Assembly: GCA_927797885.1 (NCBI GenBank)
Contig: OV696605.1
Span: forward strand, 781,157-845,156
DNA length: 64,000 nucleotides
Reading direction: 5' to 3'
Source: Gloeomargaritales cyanobacterium VI4D9
GTDB lineage: Bacteria > Cyanobacteriota > Cyanobacteriia > Gloeomargaritales > Gloeomargaritaceae
In this document: in pieces, positions 34,129 to 43,404 of the stretch
Numbering within the stretch: position 1 is the stretch's first letter
How the letters are laid out: each line of letters begins with the position of its first letter
Translations under genes and position numbers: made by a program
The notes under the pieces: generated by a model
Database searches by the model: none
Seen by the model: only the letters and a program-made list of their open reading frames with translations
What the model was told of the DNA's origin: nothing

Positions 34129-34988
34129 CGCCAATAGCCCCACGCCCAACCGATGATAATGATGACCCCCAAAACGATGCGGTAAATAATAAAAATCCGG
34201 GTACTGTGGTGTTGCAGAAATTTCAGCAAAAAATCAATGGCGAGGTAGGAGAAAACAAACGCCGATAGGGTGCCCAAAATTACACTCACTAAGCTCTCGG
34301 TGGTGAATTGAATTTCCGTCGCAAATTCCACAATTCCTGCTAAAAATAGGGCGGGGATGCCCAATAAAAAGGAAAACCGAGCCGCCGCCGGTCGGTCAAA
34401 CCCCAACAGCAACCCCCCGGTCAAGGTTGCCCCCGAACGGGACACCCCCGGAATCAACGCCACCGCCTGGGCACACCCCACCCAAAACCCATCCTTGACC
34501 CGAATGTCCGCCATTCCCCGCGTGCGACTGCCCACCCGTTCCGCCCAGCCCAGCAAAATCCCCAGACCAATCAACGCCGCCGCAATCACCAGCAGACTCC
34601 GGGGCGGCGAACCCACTGTGTATTTAATCACCCCCCCCGCCAGGAGAAGCGGCAGGGTACCCACCCCAATCCCAAGCAACACCCGGGCTGGGAGCGACTG
34701 CCATTGCCGTTTGCGTACCGCCTGGACAAACCCCAACCCCACCTGCTGTAAATCCCGGCGGAAGTACCACAACAGTGCCACCAAACTGCCCAACTGAATC
34801 ACCGCACTAAAGGACACCCCAAAGTCCGGCCACCCCAAAAAAGCGGGAATAATCCGCAGGTGAGCGATGCTACTGATGGGCAAAAACTCCGTCGCCCCCT
34901 GGATAAAACCCAGGATGACCGCCTGCCACCAGGAGGGAATGGCTGGGGGACTCGCCAAAAATAGGGGCAAAACTAATTCTGGTTGCAT
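34125..34988 (-). CDS. uppP: Undecaprenyl-diphosphatase
   Basis: UppP (BacA) recycles undecaprenyl diphosphate to the monophosphate carrier used for peptidoglycan and surface polysaccharide. The 287-residue membrane protein has the QGATEFLPISS motif with the catalytic Glu near residue 33, and PGVSRSGAT with the Ser/Arg pair, plus about eight helices. The next residues after PISS are IAHL rather than the common TGHL, a mild variant. Confidence 0.95.
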   Translation of the reverse strand: MQPELVLPLFLASPPAIPSWWQAVILGFIQGATEFLPISSIAHLRIIPAFLGWPDFGVSFSAVIQLGSLVALLWYFRRDLQQVGLGFVQAVRKRQWQSLPARVLLGIGVGTLPLLLAGGVIKYTVGSPPRSLLVIAAALIGLGILLGWAERVGSRTRGMADIRVKDGFWVGCAQAVALIPGVSRSGATLTGGLLLGFDRPAAARFSFLLGIPALFLAGIVEFATEIQFTTESLVSVILGTLSAFVFSYLAIDFLLKFLQHHSTRIFIIYRIVLGVIIIIGWAWGYWR

Positions 34989-35139
34989 CGGTTATCCCAT
35001 CCGTAACATGGGTGATCGCATCGGTTCCGTTGGGTAGGTAAACGCACCAATTTCCCTTTTTGACCACAATTCAGTAAGATACACTTAAAAAGACCCGCCT
35101 TTAGAGCGGCATCAATGATCCAATCATTCCCCAGATGAT

Positions 35140-36177
35140 GTGACGACTTCCGCCGCCTATCTATTGGTAACGACCCCCACGGGCGAGCAATATATTCCCC
35201 TGGTGGGTGGAACTACCTGGAACATTGGTCGGGCAGACCGCAATGGCATTGTACTGGCGGATCGCTGGGTGTCCCGCAACCACGCCATGATCCAGCGGTT
35301 GGATACAGGAGAATACTATTTTATTGATTTTGGGAGCCGCAATGGCTCTTTTCTGCGGGGGCGACGGGTGAGCATTCCCATGCCCTTACGGGACGGGGAT
35401 CAACTGGTGATTGGGGAAACCAAAATGGTCTTCCATGTCCGCAACTCGATCCAACCCACGACGGTGCCCCCCCAGTCCCCGGAGGGGAACGAAAGTGCCA
35501 CGGAGGTGTTGCACGTCCGCTGTCTGATTTCGGTGTTGGTGGTGGATATTCGGGAATTTAGTGTGTTGGCGCGGCAGGTGGACGAAGCCCTGTTGTCCCA
35601 GGCGATTGGTTCCTGGTTTCGCCAGGTGGGGGAAATTATCCAACGGTTTGGCTCCCGGGTGGACAAGTACATTGGGGATGCGGTGATGGCGGTCTGGATT
35701 CACAACACCCAAGGCCCCTCCCAAAATGATATGTTGCGCCTGCTCCGCACCATTTGGGCGATTGATAAAACCACGGCGAATTTACATTACCAACATCCCC
35801 TGCCAGGCCCCCTACGGATTGGGGTGGGGCTGAATACGGGCTATGCGATGGTGGGCAACAGTGGGAGCGGGGAACGCCCGGAATATACGGCTTTGGGGGA
35901 TACGGTCAATACCGCCTTTCGCCTGGAATCCGCCACCCGTACCTTGGGTTTGGATGTGGCGTTAGGACAAAGTACATTTCGTTACATCGAGGGGATGGAT
36001 CAGGTGAAGGACTTTTTTACCCCCCACACCGCCACCCTTAAGGGCTACGAGGAACCCGTACCCCTGTGGGGCACTTCGTTTAACCATCTGCGCCTGTTTT
36101 TGCAACTCCATAACCCGGAAGGGGGCACCCGGAGCGGCACCTTTACCTTCCCCAGCGGTTCCCTTGATGGGTCGTGA
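35140..36177 (+). CDS. FHA domain - class III adenylate cyclase fusion
   Basis: The 345-residue soluble protein pairs a phosphothreonine-binding FHA domain (IGRADRNGIVL, VSRNHAMIQ, GSRNGSF; residues ~25-85) with a class III nucleotide cyclase domain from ~130. The metal Asp are in VVDIREFS and YIGDAVMAVW; the Lys in VDKYIGD and Thr in EYTALGDTVN fit ATP recognition, and Arg in NTAFRLESATR is the transition-state residue. It probably makes cAMP in response to a Ser/Thr kinase signal. The GTG start is at 35140. Its TGA overlaps the GTG of the next gene, so both are translationally coupled. Confidence 0.92.
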   Translation: MTTSAAYLLVTTPTGEQYIPLVGGTTWNIGRADRNGIVLADRWVSRNHAMIQRLDTGEYYFIDFGSRNGSFLRGRRVSIPMPLRDGDQLVIGETKMVFHVRNSIQPTTVPPQSPEGNESATEVLHVRCLISVLVVDIREFSVLARQVDEALLSQAIGSWFRQVGEIIQRFGSRVDKYIGDAVMAVWIHNTQGPSQNDMLRLLRTIWAIDKTTANLHYQHPLPGPLRIGVGLNTGYAMVGNSGSGERPEYTALGDTVNTAFRLESATRTLGLDVALGQSTFRYIEGMDQVKDFFTPHTATLKGYEEPVPLWGTSFNHLRLFLQLHNPEGGTRSGTFTFPSGSLDGS

Positions 36178-37067
36178 TCCGGATCGCTGTGGTGGGGGAT
36201 GTCCACGACCAGTGGCAAGCCGGGGATGCCCTCGCCCTGGAGCATTTGCGCGTGGATTTGGTTTTGTTTGTGGGGGATTTTGGCAACGAGTCCCTGGGGG
36301 TGGTGCAACAGGTTGCCGCATTGCCTCTGCCGAAGGCGGTGGTGCTGGGTAACCACGATGCCTGGTACACGGCTACGGATTGGGGCCGCCGCAAATGTCC
36401 CTACGACCGGCAAAAAGAAGACCGATTTCAAGCCCAGTTGGCGGTTTTGGCGGATTTGCACGTGGGCTATGGGGGGCGGGAATTTTCCGATTGGGATGTG
36501 ACCGTGGTGGGGGGGCGACCCTGTAGCTGGGGCGGTGGTGAGTGGAAATTGGGGGAATTTTACCAGCAGTACTTTGGGGTGAAGGACTGGGCGGAGTCCC
36601 AAGCCCGGATTACCCAAGCCATTCGGCAGGCTCCCTCCCGGCGGGTAATTCTGCTCAATCACAATGGTCCGACGGGTTTGGGGGAAGCACCCCAGGCCCC
36701 CTGTGGTCGGGACTGGACACCCGTGGGGGGGGACTACGGCGACCCGGACTTGCGGGGGGCGATCCAGCACGCCCAACAGGAAGGCATCCCCATTCCCCTG
36801 GTGGTATTTGGGCATATGCACCACCAACTGCGGGGCAATTTGGGTCAGCGGCAGATGTGGCAGAGGGATGAGACGGGGACGGTCTATTTCAACGCCGCCG
36901 TGGTGCCCCGCATCCGTACCGTGGCGGGGGAATCCTGGCACCATTTTGGCTTGGTGGAATTGGGAACCCAGGGGGTGCAGAGCGTTGCCCAGGTGTGGGT
37001 GCATCCCGCCACCGGCAGGGTGGAAACGGAATGGCTCCTGCAACCCACGGTGTTAGGGCGCAATTAG
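36174..37067 (+). CDS. Calcineurin-like metallophosphoesterase (TIGR04168-type)
   Basis: The 297-residue phosphoesterase has all metal-binding blocks: VVGDVHDQW, FVGDFGNES, VLGNHDAWY, LNHNGP and VFGHMHH. It fits the cyanobacterial/plastid family TIGR04168, whose substrate is not established. The GTG start shares the GTGA overlap with the cyclase stop. The coupling makes a cyclic-nucleotide phosphodiesterase role attractive, but this is inference. Confidence 0.9.
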   Translation: MIRIAVVGDVHDQWQAGDALALEHLRVDLVLFVGDFGNESLGVVQQVAALPLPKAVVLGNHDAWYTATDWGRRKCPYDRQKEDRFQAQLAVLADLHVGYGGREFSDWDVTVVGGRPCSWGGGEWKLGEFYQQYFGVKDWAESQARITQAIRQAPSRRVILLNHNGPTGLGEAPQAPCGRDWTPVGGDYGDPDLRGAIQHAQQEGIPIPLVVFGHMHHQLRGNLGQRQMWQRDETGTVYFNAAVVPRIRTVAGESWHHFGLVELGTQGVQSVAQVWVHPATGRVETEWLLQPTVLGRN

Positions 37068-37074
37068 GGCAAAA

Positions 37075-37473
37075 TCAAGCCGCCAACGTAGCGAGCAACT
37101 GCACCACCCGTTCTTTCACCTGCTCCCGCACCCGCCGAAACGTATCCAATTCCCCCCCCTCCGGGTCCTCCAACTGCCAATCGGCGAAATAATCCCGGGT
37201 CAGCCACTCCGGCGGCAAACTCACCCCACACCCGCACAGGGAAATCACCGCATCAAAATCTTCCGGCTGAAAATCACTCAGGGGCTTGGACTGCTGCTGG
37301 CTAATGTCAATCCCAACTTCCTGCATCACCTGCACCGTCAAGGGATCCACAAAACTGGATTCTAAGCCCGCACTCGCCACCTGCACCCGATCCGCCCCCA
37401 AACTGCGGGCAAACCCCTCCGCCATCTGGGAACGCCGGGAATTTTTCTTACACACAAACATGACCCGCTTCAT
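37075..37473 (-). CDS. arsC: Arsenate reductase
   Basis: The 132-residue protein has a low-molecular-weight phosphatase fold that reduces arsenate to arsenite. Key residues are visible: Cys8 in the P-loop FVCKKNSRRSQ, and Cys80 and Cys82 in LCGCG. The same positions are used by the glutaredoxin-linked Synechocystis ArsC. It lies 21 bp after acr3 on the same strand, so the two form an operon. Confidence 0.93.
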   Translation of the reverse strand: MKRVMFVCKKNSRRSQMAEGFARSLGADRVQVASAGLESSFVDPLTVQVMQEVGIDISQQQSKPLSDFQPEDFDAVISLCGCGVSLPPEWLTRDYFADWQLEDPEGGELDTFRRVREQVKERVVQLLATLAA

Positions 37474-37494
37474 GATTACCCTCCGTTGTGTTGG

Positions 37495-38544
37495 TTAACC
37501 TGACAATGTACCAGGAAAAAACTTGCGGGTGCGATTGGCAAACGCCACCAGGGACAACATCACCGGCACCTCCACCAACACCCCCACCACCGTCGCCAAC
37601 GCCGCCCCCGAATTCAGACCAAATAAACTGATTGCCACCGCCACCGCCAGTTCAAAAAAGTTGGACGTACCAATTAAAGCCGCCGGAGCCGCCACCGCAA
37701 AAGGCACCCGCCAGAAATACCCCCAGGCGTAGGCAATGATAAAAATCCCGTAGCTTTGGATCAGCAAAGGAATCGCAATTAAAACAATCACCAAGGGTTG
37801 CGCCACAATCGTCTGCGCCTGAAACCCAAACAACAACACCACCGTCGCCAATAGCCCCAGGATGGAATAGGGCTTGATCTGGGCGCAAAATTCCGCAATC
37901 GCCACCTCATGCCCCCGGGCATCCAACCGTTTCCGGGTTCCATACCCCGCCGCCAAGGGAATCACCACATAGAGAATTACCGACAGCAAAAGCGTTTCCC
38001 AAGGCACCTGCACCTGCGTCACCCCCAGCAACCAGGACACAATCGGCGCAAACGCCACCACCATAATCAGGTCATTGATCGACACCTGCACCAGCGTATA
38101 ATTGGCATCCCCCCGCACCAACTGACTCCACACAAACACCATCGCCGTACAGGGAGCCGCCCCCAGCAAAATCATCCCCGCAATATACTCTTTTGCCACC
38201 GCTGGCGTGACCAAACCGGCAAAAATGTAATTAAAAAATAAAACACCCAGTAATGCCATTGTAAACGGCTTGACCAGCCAATTTACCACCAAAGTAATAC
38301 ATAAACCCTTGGGTTTGCGCCCCACCTCCCGAATGGAAGCAAAATCCACACTCACCATCATCGGGTAAATCATCACCCAAATCAGCACCGCCACCACAAA
38401 ATTCACATTGGCATACTCCAACCGGGCAATCAATTGAAATAAACCCGGCAATGCCAGCCCCAATTTCACCCCGATCAGGATTCCCAAAGCCACCCACAGG
38501 GATAAATACCGCTCAAATACCCCCAACGGCGAAGCGGATTTCAT
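37495..38544 (-). CDS. acr3: Arsenite efflux transporter Acr3
   Basis: The 349-residue, ten-helix membrane protein begins [17 protein letters not shown], typical of ACR3, with the functional Cys in [15 protein letters not shown] and the conserved [12 protein letters not shown] segment. It extrudes arsenite from the cytoplasm. It is divergent from arsR across 158 bp, which should contain the ArsR operator. Confidence 0.95.
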   Translation of the reverse strand: MKSASPLGVFERYLSLWVALGILIGVKLGLALPGLFQLIARLEYANVNFVVAVLIWVMIYPMMVSVDFASIREVGRKPKGLCITLVVNWLVKPFTMALLGVLFFNYIFAGLVTPAVAKEYIAGMILLGAAPCTAMVFVWSQLVRGDANYTLVQVSINDLIMVVAFAPIVSWLLGVTQVQVPWETLLLSVILYVVIPLAAGYGTRKRLDARGHEVAIAEFCAQIKPYSILGLLATVVLLFGFQAQTIVAQPLVIVLIAIPLLIQSYGIFIIAYAWGYFWRVPFAVAAPAALIGTSNFFELAVAVAISLFGLNSGAALATVVGVLVEVPVMLSLVAFANRTRKFFPGTLSG

Positions 38545-38652
38545 AGCAAACCTACAACGACACCCAAACCCCTCGTATCATATCGAATCCCATCTATATT
38601 GACAAGATATTGCGAACCCAGGTCAGAACCGGGGAAAAATCAGTACGATGAA

Positions 38653-38709
38653 ATGGACTTGATGGACTTGATGGACTTAATGACCTTATCGAAGCAATCA
38701 GGATGGTAG
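38653..38709 (+). repeat. 9-bp tandem repeat forming a small leader frame before arsR
   Basis: ATGGACTTG occurs at 38653-38661 and 38662-38670, with the variant ATGGACTTA at 38671-38679 and a degenerate fourth unit. Read as codons it gives MDLMDLMDLMTLSKQSGW and a TAG at 38707-38709, overlapping the arsR start. It may be a leader peptide or a chance expansion. Confidence 0.35.
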
Positions 38710-39056
38710 AAGTAACCAGGATGTCCGCTGGGGTGAGTGCCCCCCCCTTATGGCAATGCTGTCCCCCTTTGTTGGCGGGGAAATTGACCCCAACCGAAGC
38801 GACTGCCCTGGCGGGAATCTTTCGGGTATTGGGGGACCCGACCCGCTTGCATTTGCTGAGTTTGATTGCCGCCCAGCCCCAACAGGAAGTGCCCGCCTGT
38901 GCCCTGGTGGAAACCCTGGGTTTGTCCCAACCCACCATCAGCCACCACCTCAAGGTGATGTACGAGGCGGGGTTATTGACCAAACAACGGCGGGGAACGG
39001 CAATTTACTATCGGCTGGTGCCAGAATGTTTGGCGACCCTGCGGGAAGTCCTATAG
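38703..39056 (+). CDS. arsR: ArsR-family arsenic repressor, C-terminus set by a MITE
   Basis: The 117-residue winged-helix repressor has FRVLGDPTRLHLLSLI, the recognition helix in LGLSQPTISHHLKVMYEAGL, and the wing RRGTAIYYRL. A Cys pair near residue 19 and a Cys in PACALVE are candidate arsenite ligands. It is divergent from acr3-arsC, which it should repress. The final codons CTA-TAG are made by the TATAG end of the MITE-1 at 39052, so the native C-terminus has been cut or altered. The start could also be the ATG at 38721. Confidence 0.88.
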   Translation: MVEVTRMSAGVSAPPLWQCCPPLLAGKLTPTEATALAGIFRVLGDPTRLHLLSLIAAQPQQEVPACALVETLGLSQPTISHHLKVMYEAGLLTKQRRGTAIYYRLVPECLATLREVL

Positions 39057-39192
39057 CAATCCTAAATGAGAATGGAACAGAGGGTCGCAGGAGCACCGCC
39101 CCCGTAAAAGAAGCACCTGCGGTGTATGGTTCTGAAAAATTTTTGTATGCCTACGGCACGCAAGCTAATGCAAATCAAGTAGGATTGCTATA
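39052..39192. mobile_element. MITE-1 copy (141 bp, long form) ending arsR
   Basis: It has the complete ends TATAGCAATCCTA and TAGGATTGCTATA. It is almost identical over its full length to the copy at 61991-62131 (one difference noticed, in the core), a sign of recent movement. It lies between arsR and a fragment of an IS5-type element. Confidence 0.88.
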
Positions 39193-39193
39193 G

Positions 39194-39524
39194 ATGTCGG
39201 TACTGCTTTAACTTGTGAAAAAAAACATTCGATTAAATGCCTTTCTTTGTATAAATGTTTATCATAATGTTGCTGTTTTTTTCTATTCTTTTTAGATGGA
39301 ATGACTGTTTTACTTTCCCCTATTTTTTCAATCAACTTATTGGCATCATATCTCCTGAGGTCACGGAGTGTGAACGGTGAGATATTGTGAAATGCTTCTC
39401 CAGACGCATGACATAAAGCCATATGTTGGTTGGCAATTTCCGCCTCATCGAGTTGCTTCTTGATGCTGAGGACTTGTTCCTTGGTCGGTTCCAACAGGGC
39501 ATCCAGGCTTACTCTTGCGCCCAT
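39194..39524 (-). pseudogene. IS5/IS427-type transposase fragment joined to an unrelated frame
   Basis: From 39194 to about 39352 the sequence matches the 3' part of the IS5-type element at 52196-54116; its protein reads NKLIEKIGESKTVIPSKKNR...HLIECFFSQVKAVPTS. Upstream of that (39353-39524) the frame continues into unrelated residues starting MGARVSLDALLEPTKEQV. No DDE triad is complete. The open frame runs into the MITE at its 3' end (to 39165). It is a recombined remnant, not a working gene. Confidence 0.65.
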
Positions 39525-39698
39525 CCTCTACCTTCACCCACTCAACTTTAGCCATTTCGTTTAGCCAATTTTTAGCCAGTTTTCACGCTTCCAAGATACC
39601 CTAACCGCACCTAAACTGCTACCAACTAAGACTATGTGTACTAACGGGGAAACGGTGGGATGCGCGTTGTAGCGGGGGAAAGGGGCTTAAAATGGGCA

Positions 39699-39770
39699 AG
39701 CCCGTGACGAGGATTGAACTCGTGGCCTCACCCTTACCAAGGGTGTGCTCTACCACTGAGCTACACGGGC
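39699..39770 (-). tRNA. trnT: tRNA-Thr (GGT)
   Basis: The minus strand folds as a cloverleaf: acceptor GCCCGTG/CACGGGC, D arm GCTCAGTGGTAGAGC, anticodon stem CACCC/GGGTG with loop TTGGTAA (anticodon GGT), and T arm ACGAGTTCAATCCTCGT. CCA is not encoded. It is paired with tRNA-Tyr upstream of prfB, a common cyanobacterial arrangement. Confidence 0.96.
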
Positions 39771-39779
39771 AAATGGTGG

Positions 39780-39861
39780 TGGGCCGGGCTGGATTTGAAC
39801 CAGCGTAGGCAGAGCCAGCGGATTTACAGTCCGCCCCCATTAACCACTCGGGCACCGACCC
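39780..39861 (-). tRNA. trnY: tRNA-Tyr (GTA)
   Basis: A class II tRNA on the minus strand: acceptor GGGTCGG/CCGGCCC, a long variable arm (GGCTCTGCCTACG region), anticodon stem CGGA/TCCG and anticodon GTA. It has an 82-nt body with discriminator A and no encoded CCA. It lies 9 bp from tRNA-Thr, probably cotranscribed. Confidence 0.96.
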
Positions 39862-39979
39862 AAAATATGCCAGAGTACTACTATACTACATTATTATTTA
39901 GGACTACCTCCTAAGCGGAAATAAATAGGGCAGGGCGACTAATGATATATTGAATACTTACGAGGTTGTAACATTCCCT

Positions 39980-41090
39980 ATGGAACTGAGTGAGTTAAAA
40001 CATCAATTGGATCACCTCAATGTACGCCTGGGTCATGCCCAGGACTATCTTTGACCCGGAAGCCTTGACCGCCCAACTCCGGGATTTGCAACAGGTGGCG
40101 GGGCAACCGGATTTTTGGGACGACCCCCAGCGAGCGCAGACCACCCTGCAAACCCTTAATGACACTAAAGCGAATCTAGAGCAATTAAACCGCTGGCGCA
40201 GGCAAATTGACGACTGTCGGGTCATTGTGGAATTATTGACGACCGAACCAGATGCCGCCCTGGAAGAGGAAGCAGTGCAGACCTTAGCAGAACTAGACCG
40301 GGAATTGAATCGTTGGGAATTGGAGCGGTTACTATCTCAGCCCTACGATGCCCAGGGTGCCGTACTAACCATTAACGCCGGGGCAGGGGGCACCGACGCT
40401 CAGGATTGGGCGGAAATGTTATTACGGATGTACACCCGCTGGGGCGAACGCCAGGGCTACAAGGTGCGTCTGAGCGACCTCTCCGAAGGGGAAGAGGCGG
40501 GGATCAAGTCCGCTACTTTGGAAATCGAGGGACGCTACGCCTACGGCTATCTGCGGGGGGAAAAGGGCACCCACCGGCTGGTACGCATTTCGCCTTTCAA
40601 TGCCAACGGTAAACGGCAGACCAGTTTTGCAGGCGTGGAGGTGATGCCCATGCTGGCGGAGCAAATGGTACAGGATGTAGAAATTCCCGAAACCGACTTG
40701 GAAATTACCACTTCCCGGGCGGGCGGCAAAGGCGGTCAAAACGTCAATAAAGTGGAAACAGCGGTGCGGATTGTGCATCTGCCCACCGGGTTGGCGGTGC
40801 GGTGTACCCAGGAACGCTCCCAGTTGCAAAACAAACAGAAGGCATTGGCCTTATTAAAGGCTAAATTATTGGTTATTTTACAGGAACAACGTTTGCAAGA
40901 AATCGCCCAAATTCGGGGGGATGCGGTGGCCGCCACCTGGGGTAACCAAATTCGCAACTATGTGTTCGACCCTTACCAATTGGTCAAAGATGTGCGTACC
41001 AAAGCGGAAACCCCCGCCATTGATGCAGTTTTGGGGGGAGATTTAGATTTATTTATCCAAAGTTATTTGCGTCAGGAACCCCAACGGTAG
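39980..41090 (+). CDS. prfB: Peptide chain release factor 2, with programmed +1 frameshift
   Basis: RF2 reads UAA and UGA stops. The gene starts at the ATG at 39980 ([20 protein letters not shown]), reaches CTT TGA C at 40049-40055, and continues in the +1 frame as DPEALTAQL, giving a 369-residue protein. The recognition motif SPF (RISPFNANG) and the catalytic GGQ ([11 protein letters not shown]) are present. The frameshift is the known autoregulatory device: low RF2 favours shifting at its own UGA. Confidence 0.95.
40049..40055 (+). promoter_or_regulatory. prfB programmed frameshift site
   Basis: CTT TGA C, the canonical RF2 slippery site, with TAT before it. The internal Shine-Dalgarno that stimulates shifting in E. 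coli (AGGGGG three bases upstream) is not present; only AGGAC occurs at 40041-40045. Confidence 0.9.
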
Positions 41091-41139
41091 CATCCGTATC
41101 ACAGCAGGTTTTGCCGAAGTTTAATGTGTGAACAGGCTG

Positions 41140-41193
41140 TATAGCAGTCCTCCTCAATTAACCAACAGCAATTCCCCACAACCAAATACGTGG
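41140..41193. repeat. Partial MITE-1 between prfB and dxr
   Basis: TATAGCAGTCCT then CAATTAACCAACAGCAATTC and AACCAAATACG match the left half of MITE-1; the core and right end are missing. It is preceded by GTGAACAGGCTGTA, a motif that recurs at 46604-46618. Confidence 0.5.
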
Positions 41194-41223
41194 AACCTAT
41201 TTTAAGAGATGTCCTTAAATAAA

Positions 41224-42405
41224 TTAAATAAACAATACAGGGGGCGGGGCATAGGAGGTGCGTACCGTTTCCCTTGCCCAGCGGTCTGCGGCCAAAATCT
41301 GATCCAGATCAGGGTTCGCACAATTCATGGATTCATAACGGGTGCAGGTGAATTCGATCAAACGGGGAATATCGGCAAAGGTAATTTTTTCCGCTAAAAA
41401 TAAGCTCACCGCCTGCTCGTTGGCCGCATTCAAAACCGCTGGCATGGCACCACCTGCCCGTCCCGCCGCATAGGCCAAATTCATACAGGGATATTTGTGA
41501 TGATCCGGTTCCCGAAACGTTAAACTGCCAATGCTGACTAAATCTAAAGCTTTCCAAGGCGTCGGCCACCGCTCCGGCCAGGACAAACTATACAACAGGG
41601 GCAAACGCATATCCGGCCAACCCAATTGCGCCAACACGGAAGTATCCTGCAATTCGATCAAAGAATGAATAATACTTTGGGGGTGAATGACGATATGAAT
41701 ATGCTCATAATCCAAACCAAATAAATAGTGGGCCTCAATCACCTCTAAACCTTTATTCATTAAGGTCGCAGAATCAATGGTAATTTTTTGCCCCATGCTC
41801 CAATTGGGATGTTTGAGGGCATCCGCAACGGTAACCTTAGCCATTTGTTCCACCGGCCAATCCCGAAAAGCACCCCCGGACGCAGTGAGAATAATCCTTT
41901 TTAAGCCACCCTCCGGCACCCCTTGTAGGCATTGAAAAATGGCCGAATGTTCCGAATCAGCGGGTAATAATTTCACCCCATATTTGGCGATCAAAGGTAG
42001 GATCACTGGTCCACCCGCAATCAAGGTTTCCTTATTCGCTAAGGCAATATTTTTCCCCGCTTGAATAGCGGCAATCGTGGGCAATAACCCGGCACAGCCA
42101 ACAATTCCGGTGACGACAATTTCCGCATTCCCATAACTTGCCACAGTTGCCATTCCCGATGCTCCGGCGAGAATCTGTGGTTGGGGTTGCAATTCACGAA
42201 TAGCCACCCGTAATTCGGGGATTAAATCCTCATCCTGTATCGCGACAATTTCCGGTTGAAACCGGCGAATTTGTTGGGCAAATAGATTGATGTTGCGTCC
42301 GGCGGTTAATCCTACCACCTGAAATTTATCGGGGTATTGGGTCACAATCTCTAAGGTCTGCGTCCCAATGGAACCCGTCGCCCCCAAAATCGTAATTCGC
42401 TTCAC
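41224..42405 (-). CDS. dxr: 1-deoxy-D-xylulose 5-phosphate reductoisomerase
   Basis: Dxr makes MEP, the second step of the isoprenoid MEP pathway, using NADPH and Mg. The 393-residue protein shows the NADPH motif [26 protein letters not shown], the metal/substrate segment [20 protein letters not shown] and [20 protein letters not shown]. Its length is normal. IspD of the same pathway is encoded at 22907-23584. Confidence 0.97.
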   Translation of the reverse strand: MKRITILGATGSIGTQTLEIVTQYPDKFQVVGLTAGRNINLFAQQIRRFQPEIVAIQDEDLIPELRVAIRELQPQPQILAGASGMATVASYGNAEIVVTGIVGCAGLLPTIAAIQAGKNIALANKETLIAGGPVILPLIAKYGVKLLPADSEHSAIFQCLQGVPEGGLKRIILTASGGAFRDWPVEQMAKVTVADALKHPNWSMGQKITIDSATLMNKGLEVIEAHYLFGLDYEHIHIVIHPQSIIHSLIELQDTSVLAQLGWPDMRLPLLYSLSWPERWPTPWKALDLVSIGSLTFREPDHHKYPCMNLAYAAGRAGGAMPAVLNAANEQAVSLFLAEKITFADIPRLIEFTCTRYESMNCANPDLDQILAADRWARETVRTSYAPPPVLFI

Positions 42406-42583
42406 CGATTACCTCTCAATAACCCGGCCAAAACACCTTGATTCCCCTTTAACCATACCACCGCTGTTCCCCTGCGCCAAGGTGATGCTTAAAAAATTTG
42501 GAAATGTCTGCTCAGGAACAAATCGGGGCAGAACTGATGTCTGTTTGGCATAGTAATTGGGTTCATTCCTAAGAGAGCGTACC

Positions 42584-43027
42584 ATGCCCTTTGCCCGCAG
42601 TGTGATTTTGACGACCGCCCTACTCGGCTTAGCACCCGCCGCTTTGGTTGTGGCCAGCCCGCTGCTGGTCGCACAGGTCAATGCCGAGGCTTTACTCAAA
42701 GCAATGCCCCGCCCCAAGGAAACCAGTACCGCTGTCAGCTTGCCGTTTGCAGCGAATGCCTATCAGCAAAAATCCATCAACTATCAGGCTCAAATGGGTC
42801 CCGAACCAGCCCTAAAATTTTTTCAAAGTTCTTTAGCCAGCAAGGGTTATATGGAGCGCAAGGTTAATACCACCAGTGGGCAGTGGGGCTTTAGCGTGGT
42901 GTTTGACCTCCCCCCTACCCTGGTCATGAAACCCACAATCCCTGGCAAAACGGTGGTGCTGGTGTATCAAGGCACGATGCTGGCTCCCAATAGGATCAAT
43001 ATCAATGCCCGTTTTGAAGAAATTTAA
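42584..43027 (+). CDS. Exported hypothetical protein (147 aa)
   Basis: The signal peptide MPFARSVILTTALLGLAPAA ends near VVA/VAQ. The mature part contains AALLKAMPRP-like Lys/Pro residues and a C-terminal beta-rich region. The ATG at 42584 is preceded by AAGAGAG; the frame upstream is not signal-like. I do not recognise the family. It is divergent from dxr. Confidence 0.72.
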   Translation: MPFARSVILTTALLGLAPAALVVASPLLVAQVNAEALLKAMPRPKETSTAVSLPFAANAYQQKSINYQAQMGPEPALKFFQSSLASKGYMERKVNTTSGQWGFSVVFDLPPTLVMKPTIPGKTVVLVYQGTMLAPNRININARFEEI

Positions 43028-43303
43028 CCGCTTGCCCCTGTAATCACAACATGGCAATCCCCATGGAATTATCAACAGCATTTATAGGGGTAAAGTGTCC
43101 CGGTAGCGCCATCATTACAATGTCACTATAATGTCACTATAATCAGCACCATGCCCTCCCACCAGAGTGGATGCCACTGCAGGCGGTAGGCTCTCTAACT
43201 TCTCGGTGGTAAATTCCCGCAAAGCCCTATCTGATGGGTATTTGAGCCGCCCGTGACGCTTCGCCCTAGCGAAGTAAGGCCATCTACCCGCCCCACGCTA
43301 TGC
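43028..43303. other. Intergenic stretch with a tandem repeat and a small hairpin
   Basis: AATGTCACTAT is repeated twice at 43119-43140. CTTCGCCCTAGCGAAG at 43258-43273 is a hairpin similar to short dispersed repeats elsewhere. No open frame or RNA gene could be assigned. Confidence 0.35.
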
Positions 43304-43404
43304 TATAGCAATCCTACTTGATTTACAAACAAGAATTTTCCAGAACCAAAGACGGGGGCGGTGCCCCTGCGACCCCTGTTCTAAACTCATTTGGGATTGC
43401 TATA
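43304..43404. mobile_element. MITE-1 copy (101 bp, short form)
   Basis: Left TATAGCAATCCTACTTG, right TTGGGATTGCTATA, core GGGGGCGGTGCCCC. The remaining ~250 bp to the response regulator contain no gene; a near-palindrome ATGATTAATTAAATCAT lies about 35 bp before its start. Confidence 0.85.

Noticed and set aside
38545-38702. A precise ArsR operator in the acr3-arsR gap
   Set aside because: Partial symmetry around ATATTGACAAGATAT is seen, but not the ATCAA-N6-TTGAT type repeat, so no site is claimed.
43140-43300. Possible small RNA gene (SRP RNA, 6S or tmRNA) before the response regulator
   Set aside because: None of the conserved core motifs of these RNAs could be found; only a short repeat-type hairpin is present.
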